From positions 31,156,956 to 31,220,955 of the forward strand of contig CM049318.1 of the NCBI GenBank assembly GCA_026874595.1: a stretch of 64,000 bases of DNA, written 5' to 3'. The translations under genes and the position numbers were made by a program. The notes beneath the pieces are model-generated. The model did no database searches, was not told the DNA's origin, and was given only the letters and a program-made list of their open reading frames with translations. Origin of the DNA: Sipunculus nudus. Its lineage: Eukaryota > Annelida > Sipuncula > Golfingiida > Sipunculidae. Shown here in pieces: positions 8,201-16,280 of this stretch. Within the stretch, counting starts at the first letter, position 1; every line of letters begins with the position of its first letter.

Positions 8201-9442
8201 TTCTCGAGGCCTTCGTTTTCGGCGCCAGGTGACGTGTTTCTGGTGACAGACGTGTCAGGTGATACACGTATATGCAGACCCCGTTCACAGACAGTGAACG
8301 TATTCTACGGCCTCAACTGCAAGACAGGCGCGTCATCACTATGCGTTGTGAACAAGACCCACATTTACATCTTGAGCGACCTACAGGGTAACGCAGACGA
8401 ACACAGTATAGTTCCCGTAAGAATAGAACTGAACGGACGCGCACATGTGATGCCCGCCAGAGGATACCACCAGATTTGCAGATTTTGGCTCTGCGCACCG
8501 TACAGAACGGGAAACCGTGTGACCCTCCCTGAAAACACCGTAGGCAGCATACTGGGCATTACCGACAGAGAGTGTATCACCTGGCTACAGAGTCGGACGT
8601 TGGCCAACAGCCATGTTGTGCACCCCAGTTGGCTGTTCGTTCACGGGAGGGGGAAAGGAAAGTACGCCGGATTTGCAGAGATCGATAACATCCCTGTTTA
8701 CACAAACAACACCAACCCGTCAGATGTAACCGATATAATGGCCAGAACAGGTCCGCAGTTGTTTTATCAAGCTAGCTGTAAAAGCTTTTGGACGTACTTT
8801 TGTGACAACGGCGCAGCGACGGGCGCCGTACCTGCAGTGCCGCCAGCCCTAGTGAAGCATTCACTTTTCACGTCTTGCATGGGTGAACAGTCAGAAGACG
8901 AAACGTATTCACACAACGGGTGGGGTGGCCCGCAAGCTGCCGTACAGTGTCTGTGCGCATCTCTCCAGGCGGGTTGGCGTGGCCCAACAGAGACGCCTGT
9001 GGAGGCAGGGAACCCTAACCGTTTTGTGCGGGTGTCGTGTGTGTCACAACACAAGAACTCGGCCATGTCAGGATGGTTAGGTAACCTGTGCAACCATGTT
9101 ACAGCAGGCAGGCGTGCTGCCCCAGGGAGTACGTACACGCGTGTCAGCAGGCAGATAGCTGACGCAGAGAAGGACATGTCAAAGCATGGCATTGACAGGA
9201 TGCTAGAGGAAAGGAGTACCACATGCAAGTTCAAATTGCAGACTGCTGTACCGGAACTCTCCGATCCAAACACACCGTCGCAGTCAGAACAGAACCGTCG
9301 TGCGGGTAGCGTTTGCACTGACCTGCCGCAAAACATATGGGAACTTAAACAACTGGACGATGAATACGTGTTGTATATGTGTGCTAGCTGTGGTTTGTGG
9401 CGCGACCTGCTGAAAGGTCGCACAAATTATTTTACCATGTGA
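8201..9442 (+). CDS. Unknown protein; start blocked by an in-frame TAA
   Basis: The open frame runs from 8201 to a TGA at 9442 (about 413 codons) but has no ATG in its first 70 codons. The nearest in-frame ATG upstream is at 8180, and an in-frame TAA at 8198-8200 separates it from the rest after six codons. The region before the first internal methionine looks coding and shares motifs with the protein at 23115-23828: a VFY.L segment, and GRGKGK followed by Tyr/Leu and, a few residues on, Phe. The true start is therefore probably upstream, hidden by an intron, a mutated codon or a sequence error. The C-terminal part has several CxxC-like pairs (CASC near the end). Function unknown. Confidence 0.5.
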   Translation, partial: FSRPSFSAPGDVFLVTDVSGDTRICRPRSQTVNVFYGLNCKTGASSLCVVNKTHIYILSDLQGNADEHSIVPVRIELNGRAHVMPARGYHQICRFWLCAPYRTGNRVTLPENTVGSILGITDRECITWLQSRTLANSHVVHPSWLFVHGRGKGKYAGFAEIDNIPVYTNNTNPSDVTDIMARTGPQLFYQASCKSFWTYFCDNGAATGAVPAVPPALVKHSLFTSCMGEQSEDETYSHNGWGGPQAAVQCLCASLQAGWRGPTETPVEAGNPNRFVRVSCVSQHKNSAMSGWLGNLCNHVTAGRRAAPGSTYTRVSRQIADAEKDMSKHGIDRMLEERSTTCKFKLQTAVPELSDPNTPSQSEQNRRAGSVCTDLPQNIWELKQLDDEYVLYMCASCGLWRDLLKGRTNYFTM

Positions 9443-9612
9443 AATCATAGTGTGTTTCATTGTAAGAATCACTGCTGTATTTACAACAATGATTATTAAA
9501 AGTATATAACAAGCGATAACACTGGCGTGAGCATTTTTAATATGTGTAAACTCTGCCACGGACGTTAATGTGTCATATGAAAGATACTAATAATCATTGC
9601 ACGTTATCATTC

Positions 9613-9618
9613 TTTATT
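9613..9618 (-). terminator. AATAAA inside the terminase intron
   Basis: On the minus strand, 5 nt beyond the stop codon (9623-9625) that ends the unspliced extension of terminase exon 1. Use of this signal would give a short transcript encoding only the ATPase half plus 22 intron-coded residues. Confidence 0.4.
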
Positions 9619-9691
9619 CACATCATCCCTCCCTTCCCTCACACACATCCATGCGACCCAGTGGCTTTATCCCAGCTACAGTTATACTTAC

Positions 9692-10843
9692 ATTTTGATT
9701 CCCCAAGCTGAGGAAAAACATTTCCGTGTGCAACCCGTTTTCAAAATGTATCGCCAACTTCGGTTCATACATAGGATTTTGCTGATTGACGGTGGTTCGG
9801 AAACGTAGTTTGGCTTTGGCGTCCAAATGATCGAGTATCAGCTGCATGGAGTTGACGTGTTGCACAGTATCTGCCTTTACCTTACGGCTGAGATCATGCG
9901 AACACGAAAAATATGCAAACCGCATATCAGTCGCCCGCATGCCCGCCGCCAGCGTGACCTGTGTGATGTATGTTTTGCCCATGCGCCTGGGAACGAGGGC
10001 CACGCATATATTTGACGTCCGGCTTTCGGTCATAACACGCCGGCTGTATCCTCCCGCTATGAAAAATCGTTTGATGATCCGCTGCAACATGTGGTTGTGC
10101 TCCGCCGCACGCGCTGCGGCAGAAAAGGCGACGATATGCATTACCATGAGACCCTGAAACGGTTCAAGAACGATGTCTTTGTATTTAAAAAACAAATGTA
10201 ACAAACTAAGCCAGTTGAGCACCGCTCGCGTTTCAGTGTTCTGCCACACGCTTTCATCCAAAGCCAGCCTGTCTGAGGGAGACACTGGTCGCAACCGTGA
10301 AGACATCCCGGTCACAGAGTGTTTCATCCAGTCGTGCAATTCAAACAGGGTCATGGGTATCTGTGAAGCCAGGGGAATGCAGACGTGCGCATGGTTCTGG
10401 CGAACTCCCGCTTCTGTGTTGAGCCATATGTCAGTGAAACTGCGTGATGACGGACTACGGTTATGCGAGTCAAACTCCTTGTACAAGTCGTCCGCTTTGC
10501 CATTTTGAAGCAGTTCGGCATTGCCCTGTAACCGGCAAACACCCGACCTCCAGAACAGGTAATCGTCGAACACATCATCCACCACCCAAGAGAACAGTGG
10601 GTGTCTCAAAGTGCAGTCAGGGACGTCACGCACTAAAGGGTGTTGGTTGACCTGCCATTCCCTGGGGCGGTATGCAGTGACAGGGTAAACCCGTGGCGCG
10701 GTGTTCCACGCTTCACTCTCGCGATCATTATGTGTGATGTCACGATTGCTGCCGCGAACAGCCGTCTGCCCTTCTGTCTTCTGTGATTTTTTCCGATTTT
10801 GAACAGACCCGTAGGTTTGTCCGGTTATGCCCCTGACATCCAT
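9692..10843 (-). CDS. Terminase large subunit, exon 1 (ATPase, Walker A)
   Basis: 384 codons from the ATG at 10843 to the donor AAT|GTAAGT. The Walker A motif PRRMGKT lies at 285-291, in the PRRxGKT form characteristic of herpesvirus terminases. It is followed by the ATPase core up to LSLGNQN at the junction. The N-terminal 60 residues are polar and probably disordered. The exon is completed by 2587-3879. Without splicing the frame runs 22 codons into the intron and stops at 9623. AT-rich TATA-like strings lie upstream (about 10862-10910). The conserved motif order, motif spacing and phase-matched splice sites make the identification firm. Confidence 0.92.
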
Positions 10844-11182
10844 GAGGACGCATCAACGTTGAATATACAATGACAGGTTATGTGTCAGTCCAATCCATGT
10901 TACATATATATCAAATAAACGTGTACACGGGTATACCATCACAAGGTCAGTTCACCGTGTAAGAAAACGGCCATACGCGACAGACAGTCTGAACTATACG
11001 CCTTTTCACCGGTGCAGTCGCACCTATTCCAAAGCGCACGTGCGGTGCACTGACCTGGTTTTCTCCGTGTCTCATAAATTATCAGGGTTCACGTCAGACC
11101 TGTTTTTTTGTGCCTGAACACTCGCCGCCGTCTAGACAAAACAGGCATGTCACGGCACGTTCCCAAGGCCGACGTGCCGCAG

Positions 11183-11203
11183 CCCCCCCCCCCCCCCCCC
11201 CCC
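11183..11203 (+). repeat. 21-nt poly(C) tract
   Basis: An uninterrupted run of 21 C. It is probably length-variable between isolates and hard to sequence accurately. Confidence 0.9.
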
Positions 11204-11427
11204 ATACATACGAGTAGTTTCGTTGCGCAACAACAACACACGTGCACATGATGGTCACGTGCACACTAGAGTGCCCTATCACTTTCGAATGCAAGTGGCA
11301 ACCTGTTTGGGACACTGACCTTGGAAACGTGTCATGCCTGAACATGTTTTTGTCGAACGGTCATTGACAGAAGAGGGTCGTGTGCAACGTCGCAGAAAAA
11401 CGCTGATGTAACCACACGCACTGTCCA

Positions 11428-11433
11428 TATAAA
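11428..11433 (+). promoter_or_regulatory. TATA box of the first IAP gene
   Basis: TATAAA 77 nt upstream of the ATG at 11510. Confidence 0.6.
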
Positions 11434-11509
11434 GGATAGTACGTGACGAGGCAGCATTGAATGCACCAGACATTCTTGTAGACGTGTTGTTCCGAATTAA
11501 GTGATCGGG

Positions 11510-12397
11510 ATGGGTAAAGGAAACAGTAAATTCCGTTGGCAACAGCTGGCCGAAACGCCAGATGTGAAGGTCAAACGTATGAAGAGCGAACTGTGCCGCA
11601 GGAAAACGTTTGAAAGTTGGCCAGGAAAAGATATGATCAAACCCCGCATGATGGCTGCTTCGGGGTTTTACTACGACGACATTTCTGCCGTGATCAACTG
11701 CGCCTTTTGTGCAGCATCTTTCACTGAGTATCCCACAGGTTTCTGTCCTATGTGGTTCCATATGTTGTACTTTGGAAACGCATGTCCCTTTATCAACGGG
11801 AAACCGACTGACAACATCCCGGCGCCAGACAGTCTTGATCCAACGTCATTTCACACTATGGAGGCTTTGGGAATACGCAAGCACAACCCTGTCGTACCCG
11901 CCATGGGAACACTTGAGGAGAGACTTGACTCGTTCAAACCGTTACACCGCCGCTGGCCAATAGGGACTGTGCCCCCATCCGAGCAAATGGCTGAAGCAGG
12001 TTTTTTTCACCTAGGAGTAGGCGCACAGACCCGATGCTTCTGCTGCGGTAAGAAGTGCGGGGAGTTTGGACCAAACGATGACCCATGGAAAGCACACGAA
12101 AGGTTTAGCCCAAAATGTCTGTTTGTTATCCGCTGTAAGCCACGATCAGTTGCCGACCAGCAAAGAGGTCCCAGCCACGGCGCACGACATGACACATTCG
12201 ATGTCGGCGGTGAAACGTTCGGCCGTGCGGAAACAGGACGCACACTGTTGTGCACCGTCTGCTTAGAAAACGAAGTGGAGGTTATCTTTTTCCCCTGCAA
12301 ACATATAATCGTCTGCAACCAGTGTGCTCTGTGTTTGCTCCACTGTCCCGTGTGCCGTGAACCTATATATGGCAGTGCAAACGTGTTCATCGCTTGA
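11510..12397 (+). CDS. Inhibitor of apoptosis protein, BIR-BIR-RING
   Basis: 295 residues from the ATG at 11510 (an in-frame GTG three codons earlier is not used). BIR1 (about 29-95) has C64, C67, H84 and C92 as zinc ligands, but unusual spacing. BIR2 (about 138-207) is canonical, with C176, C179, H196 and C203 and the GxxG/DDPW core. The C-terminal RING (248-282) has the full C3HC4 pattern, with C248, C251, C263, H265, C269, C272, C279 and C282. IAPs of this build bind caspases or IAP antagonists and act as E3 ubiquitin ligases, so the likely role is to keep the infected host cell alive. BIR genes are a hallmark of malacoherpesviruses and baculoviruses and were presumably captured from hosts. 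Two further IAP genes follow. Confidence 0.93.
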   Translation: MGKGNSKFRWQQLAETPDVKVKRMKSELCRRKTFESWPGKDMIKPRMMAASGFYYDDISAVINCAFCAASFTEYPTGFCPMWFHMLYFGNACPFINGKPTDNIPAPDSLDPTSFHTMEALGIRKHNPVVPAMGTLEERLDSFKPLHRRWPIGTVPPSEQMAEAGFFHLGVGAQTRCFCCGKKCGEFGPNDDPWKAHERFSPKCLFVIRCKPRSVADQQRGPSHGARHDTFDVGGETFGRAETGRTLLCTVCLENEVEVIFFPCKHIIVCNQCALCLLHCPVCREPIYGSANVFIA

Positions 12398-13110
12398 ACC
12401 TATCGAACCATGTGAATAGTACATTCGCCGTTAACTTTCACGAACAGTAACAAAGATTCGTTTCAGGTATAAGACGTTAGGAATATACTAATATGTGTTA
12501 AGTGTTAACATATCAGTGTCATCATCATATGTACACCTCTGTATGTAAAACAAACCATACTCGCTCATACGAGTGTCAAGGACATGATGTCTTTGTAAGA
12601 GGATATGACTGCTAATCACGTACCGGATACCCTGCTACTTAAACGTGGTTTATGGAAACAATGTATAAAACGTCGTTGGTCGTATGTTTCGGTTATGACG
12701 CACACCAGCAGGGAGTTTTTTTGGTGTTTACGTAGTTATTTGATATATGTGTTTGTGAGTCACGTTACCCCTGCCATTAAACATGTTTTACAAAACGTTG
12801 TTTGTGCGTGTTGTGGAATTTCCTATGTTTGACGTCATGTCTGCTTTCTTGCTATATAAGCTCAGCACTACAGAATGTTCAGCATAACCGCCGCGGACGT
12901 CGACTGTTCAGTTTCGGCATCATAAGTCAGCATCCTGTCATTAATAAACGGAGTGACTGTTATTTGGCACAGGGCTCTACAATTGATTCCATATGACTAT
13001 CGTGCTGCTGAGCTCGTCTGGAACTTATATACACCACAGGTTGTCTGTCCAATATGGTAACTATATATAATAACTTGACGGGAGAGATTGTCAGTGACCG
13101 TGAACATTAG
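12398..13110 (+). other. Intergenic region between IAP genes; possible short transcript
   Basis: No convincing protein gene. A 75-codon ATG ORF at 12605-12832 has a hydrophobic middle but no other support. A TATA box at 12853-12859 followed by AATAAA at 12943-12948 would bound a very short transcript with only a 16-codon ORF (ATG at 12875). The AATAAA could instead end the first IAP transcript with a long 3' UTR. AT-rich TATA strings near 13026 and 13062 belong to the next gene. Confidence 0.4.
13062..13070 (+). promoter_or_regulatory. TATA box of the second IAP gene
   Basis: TATATATAA about 50 nt upstream of the ATG at 13115, the usual spacing in this window. That ATG, however, is out of frame with the BIR that follows. 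Confidence 0.45.
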
Positions 13111-13794
13111 AGATATGAGATCAACCGGCTGGTGTCATACAAAACGTGGCCGAAAGGAAACCCAGCATTTCCGACAGCTCTGGCAAAAGTCGGGTTCTAT
13201 TATACAGGGCGTGAAGATGAGGTAAAGTGCTTTGTTTGTGACATTCGTCTGAAACGTTGGGTGGAAACGGACCTCCCGTTGTCCGAACACGAGAGACACG
13301 CTCCTAGGTGCCAGTTCATTTTAGGAATCGACATTGGAAATGTTCCTATGGTCGCTGAAAATGAAGTGTTTTCGTTGGACAGAATACGCGAAGAAGAACG
13401 CAAGGTCACATTACTGAGACAGACTGCCTCTGAGACAACAGGTGGAGCAAGTGGTAGTGCTACATCTAACACAAACAATGTGCCCTTACCGTTTACATTC
13501 ACCTTCTTTGGCAACACTGGAGCAAAATGTAAAGTGCCACAACTGAAGATTGCTGTGAAGGAAACTTTAACTTCATTGCAACCCAACAATGAAGGGCGTT
13601 CTCCACAGTCCCATGTTCAAGCTGCTGCTGGCCCGTCCAGCATGCCCGCTGCATTCAATACAGGTCAGGAAAAACCTCGGGCTCCAACACCGTCAAATTC
13701 TACACCGGGCATGTCGACATTGAGCCAGGATATGCAGAACCTATCTTTGCAGAGAACCAGTGTCAGCACGTCCAATATTCCAGAGACCCCCGGG
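13111..13794 (+). CDS. Second IAP gene, exon 1 (BIR1 and linker)
   Basis: The open frame begins after a TAG at 13108-13110. It encodes a complete BIR at once (NRLVSYKTWP onward) with zinc ligands CFVC, then His and Cys in the spacing W-x3-D-x5-H-x6-C. A Ser/Thr/Pro-rich linker of about 130 residues follows. The frame has no ATG. The only well-placed ATG (13115, about 50 nt after a TATA box) is one base out of phase with the BIR, so the start is broken, hidden in an upstream exon, or affected by a one-base sequence error. The exon ends at 13794 before a perfect GTAAGT donor, in phase 0 with the acceptor at 14003. Confidence 0.8.
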
Positions 13795-14003
13795 GTAAGT
13801 TAAATGTTTGCAATCACGTTATAGAGCTGATACATACATAGCGAAACTGTCAAATTGTTATACATTTGATCATAGATTACAGCGCATGTAAAGGTTTGCG
13901 GGGTGTTTTGCTGTTGGGTAACATGTGCGTTTAACTGAAACGGACATATGATCATGTGGACGTCATTCCACGTTACGACAATAAAGTCTGTTCTGTTTTT
14001 CAG
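13795..14003 (+). other. 209-nt intron of the second IAP gene
   Basis: Donor GGG|GTAAGT at 13795. Acceptor TTCTGTTTTTCAG|G, with AG at 14002-14003. Both flanking frames are phase 0. Without splicing, the frame ends at the TAA at 13801-13803. Confidence 0.85.
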
Positions 14004-14594
14004 GCACCTGATGAGATGTGTGACGCGGCAAGCATCAGAACGATGATGCACCACGCGGCACATCCACAATACGCTGACGTAGCGATCCGGTTCAGGTCAT
14101 TCAGACTGTGGCAGGCGTCGTCAATTCAACCTGTCGCCAGACTCTGTCAAGCGGGCTTCTTTTCCTTAGGCCTGGACGACCGTGTACGCTGTTTTATGTG
14201 CGGAGGTGGACTTTGTAATTGGGAGGCAGACGATAATCCTTGGACCGAACACGCACGTTGGTTCCCCCGCTGTGAGTTCCTGAATGCATGCAGACACATA
14301 CCGGAGGTCCAGAATGCCATCAACGGTATGATAGACGAGTCTGAACAGGCGGGTGAGAACCGTTCACGAACTGATATTTCTGACGTTGTTGCTTCTTTTA
14401 TGACTACACCAATGGTTAAAGAGGCACTTGAAATGGGCTTTACAAGGGATAGCATTAAGGGTGCTATGCGACTAAAGGGACGGGCATGTGTTGACATCAA
14501 TGAACTGATGGATGCTGTAGAAAAGTTTGCAGTGACTCAAAGCCGTTTTGAAAAAAACAGTCACATATGCAAACGTTGCACATACAGAGATTGA
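14004..14594 (+). CDS. Second IAP gene, exon 2 (BIR2 and UBA-like domain), frame breaks at its end
   Basis: After the acceptor the frame encodes a canonical second BIR: a short alpha region, then CFMC, the Trp of CNWEADDNPW, and the later His and Cys ligands. A helical segment of about 45 residues follows, with an MGF motif and a DINELMDAV tail that fits a UBA domain as in cellular IAPs. The frame then runs through an A7 run at 14551-14557 and stops at 14594 without reaching a RING. The RING needed to complete a BIR-BIR-UBA-RING protein is encoded immediately downstream in a different frame (14558-15099). Confidence 0.8.
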   Translation, partial: APDEMCDAASIRTMMHHAAHPQYADVAIRFRSFRLWQASSIQPVARLCQAGFFSLGLDDRVRCFMCGGGLCNWEADDNPWTEHARWFPRCEFLNACRHIPEVQNAINGMIDESEQAGENRSRTDISDVVASFMTTPMVKEALEMGFTRDSIKGAMRLKGRACVDINELMDAVEKFAVTQSRFEKNSHICKRCTYRD

Positions 14595-15099
14595 TTCGGA
14601 GGATGAAAACGAACCGGAAAATGCTTCTACCTCTGTTGCAGCCTCAGCGTGCAAGAACGGCGAGTGTGGAACAAGCAAGGGTAAGGAGGCAACAGGAACG
14701 AGCACCCAGAAAACAGAGAAATGTTCTGATAGCTCTAAGAAACGTAAGAAAAAGAAGACACAGAAGAAGAAGCAAAAGAAGAAAAGCGAACAGGTCCCAC
14801 AGCCGACACCTGGTAGCGCCGGGGAAACAGCAGATGACAAAGAAAGCGAAAAGGCCCCACATCCGACAGGTGGTAGCGCCGGGGAAACGGCTGATGACAA
14901 AGAACGCCGTGATACACTTTCCGCAGAAATACAGGCACTCCGCGACAAGACGAAGTGCAAAGTCTGTCTGACGAGCGAGGTTAACATCGTCTTCTTACCA
15001 TGCAGCCATTTGGTCTGTTGCCTTGACTGTTCCCTGCAGCTGCAAAAATGTCCCATTTGTCGTGAACTCATTAAAGCCACAGTGAAAACATTTATGTGA
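14558..15099 (+). CDS. Second IAP gene, 3' part (Lys-rich linker and RING)
   Basis: An open frame beginning around the A7 run, offset by one base from the BIR2 frame. It encodes an acidic Ser-rich stretch, a very lysine-rich stretch, two copies of a 22-residue repeat containing GSAGETADDKE (66-nt period), and a complete C3HC4 RING (CKVC through CPIC) ending in the conserved hydrophobic tail. No ATG fits a separate start before the RING, so this is the tail of the BIR2 frame. The join is lost by a real frameshift, a sequence error in the homopolymer, or an unrecognised splice. Confidence 0.75.
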
Positions 15100-15361
15100 A
15101 TGACACACAAGGGTCATATGATGGTAAATAACGATTCGTGCGTATACTACACCGACACGCAGTGTGAAAAGAGGTACAATATTTGACTCTCCCCCTAAGT
15201 GTTGTTACTGCTACCGCTTCATTTCTGATACATACATATTTGCCATATACAGTTAGTGGTGTGTATGTATCATGTATAGCCCCCGTTACACCACGTAGAT
15301 CGCTTAGCATAAAGGCACGTGGTCTGCCGTGTTGCACAACACATCTCCCCCACGTCTTCCA

Positions 15362-15367
15362 TATATA
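15362..15367 (+). promoter_or_regulatory. TATA box of the third IAP gene
   Basis: TATATA 54 nt upstream of the ATG at 15416. Confidence 0.6.
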
Positions 15368-15415
15368 GCCGCGCTCAAGAGTTGCACTGCAGTCTGTACT
15401 CGACCATCCGTTCAC

Positions 15416-16003
15416 ATGGCTGACATATCTCTCTCCGTGCCCGCCATGAAAAAGGTAACAACGTTAACTGAGGTTGTAGGACAGGAGGTATTACCCACCG
15501 TCTATGTAACTCAGCCTTCTATGCAACAGTACATAGATCGCCTGGCGTCGTTTTTACCGAACTGGCCTGTACGCGACATACAAAAGCCTGCCAGGCTGGC
15601 AGAAGCTGGCTTGTATTACACGGGCAGCGCAGACAAGGTTAAGTGTTTCCAATGCGGTGTCCTTCTTGACCAGTGGTTGCCAGAACACGACCCGTGGGTA
15701 GAGCATGCCAAACGGACACATGGATGCTCTTTCCTGGATGCACGCCTAAGCGTAACCTCGCATGAAAACGTCTTGGCGTCACCCAAAGCTACCGATCAAC
15801 AAACAAGACGTCAAACCCCAATACAAGACGAAGGACAAAACGAGGACAGGTGTTTGTGCAAGGTGTGTTTTGCAGAGGAAGTGAGTGTCGTCTTCTTGCC
15901 TTGCAATCACCTGCTGGTGTGCAACACATGCTCTGCTGAGCTTCAGGTTTGCCCCCAATGCAATGTGCGCGCATCAAACAAGATACGTATATATTTATGT
16001 TGA
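15416..16003 (+). CDS. Inhibitor of apoptosis protein, single BIR plus RING
   Basis: 195 residues from the ATG at 15416, correctly placed after a TATA box; the open frame reaches further upstream without a better ATG. One canonical BIR (about 40-107) carries C77, C80, H97 and C104, with the EHDPW core. After a short polar linker comes a C3HC4 RING (148-182) with C148, C151, C163, H165, C169, C172, C179 and C182. The single-BIR plus RING build is like that of small viral IAPs and livin. Likely role: E3 ligase and apoptosis block. A duplicated AATAAA element follows the gene. Confidence 0.92.
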   Translation: MADISLSVPAMKKVTTLTEVVGQEVLPTVYVTQPSMQQYIDRLASFLPNWPVRDIQKPARLAEAGLYYTGSADKVKCFQCGVLLDQWLPEHDPWVEHAKRTHGCSFLDARLSVTSHENVLASPKATDQQTRRQTPIQDEGQNEDRCLCKVCFAEEVSVVFLPCNHLLVCNTCSAELQVCPQCNVRASNKIRIYLC

Positions 16004-16126
16004 GTATCGACTAAAACATTGTTGTACTGGCGCGCGGACTTTATTACCCACGGACCATGTGTATTATCAGTCGTATATTCTAGAACAGTTCGTATAACGG
16101 CCCCTGTGGATATTGTGTATTACTGT

Positions 16127-16178
16127 ATATGAAATAAAACAGGTTTATGTAGATATGAAATAAAACAGGTTTATGTAC
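16127..16178 (+). terminator. Tandemly duplicated 26-bp poly(A) signal element
   Basis: Two tandem copies of a 26-bp unit, each carrying AATAAA (16133-16138 and 16159-16164), follow the third IAP gene by about 130 nt. They are probably its polyadenylation site. Confidence 0.7.
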
Positions 16179-16227
16179 AGCTCCGGTTAGTCCGGGCGCG
16201 TATTTACTGCATGTTTGTTACATATCG

Positions 16228-16233
16228 TATAAA
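16228..16233 (+). promoter_or_regulatory. TATA box of the large gene at 16281
   Basis: TATAAA 53 nt upstream of the ATG at 16281. Confidence 0.55.
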
Positions 16234-16280
16234 CCGTCGTATCCATAACCGTCTTTATTGTGTTTTTGTTGATATTTGTG

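Larger units (their letters stand above)
3880..9691 (-). other. Terminase intron (5.8 kb) containing five other ORFs
   Basis: The donor AAT|GTAAGT (GT at 9691-9690) and the acceptor TTTCAG|G (AG at 3881-3880) are both strong. The upstream exon ends after 384 whole codons and the downstream exon resumes at a codon boundary, just before Walker B. The distance from Walker A to Walker B across the junction is about 105 residues, normal for this family, so no middle exon is needed. Four rightward genes and one leftward gene lie inside, a nested layout like UL16/UL17 within UL15 of mammalian herpesviruses. Confidence 0.85.
10844..11509. other. Divergent intergenic region between terminase and first IAP gene
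   Basis: 666 nt without a convincing gene. It holds TATA-like strings for the leftward terminase (10862-10910), a 21-nt C homopolymer at 11183-11203, and the TATA box of the rightward IAP gene at 11428-11433. A short leftward ORF across the C-run is a composition artefact. Confidence 0.6.

Noticed and set aside
8183-8228. 46-nt intron that would remove the TAA near 8198
   Set aside because: Although it begins GT, ends CAG and has a CTAAT branch-like string, the joined phase does not match the long ORF and the length is very short.
12605-12832. 75-codon ORF between IAP genes
   Set aside because: No clear TATA spacing, no homology-like feature, and AT-rich intergenic composition; kept only as a note in the intergenic entry.
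14472-15110. Leftward hydrophobic ORF opposite the IAP RING region
   Set aside because: Its Phe/Leu/Ser runs are the antisense of the lysine- and glutamate-rich linker; the forward strand has a complete RING.
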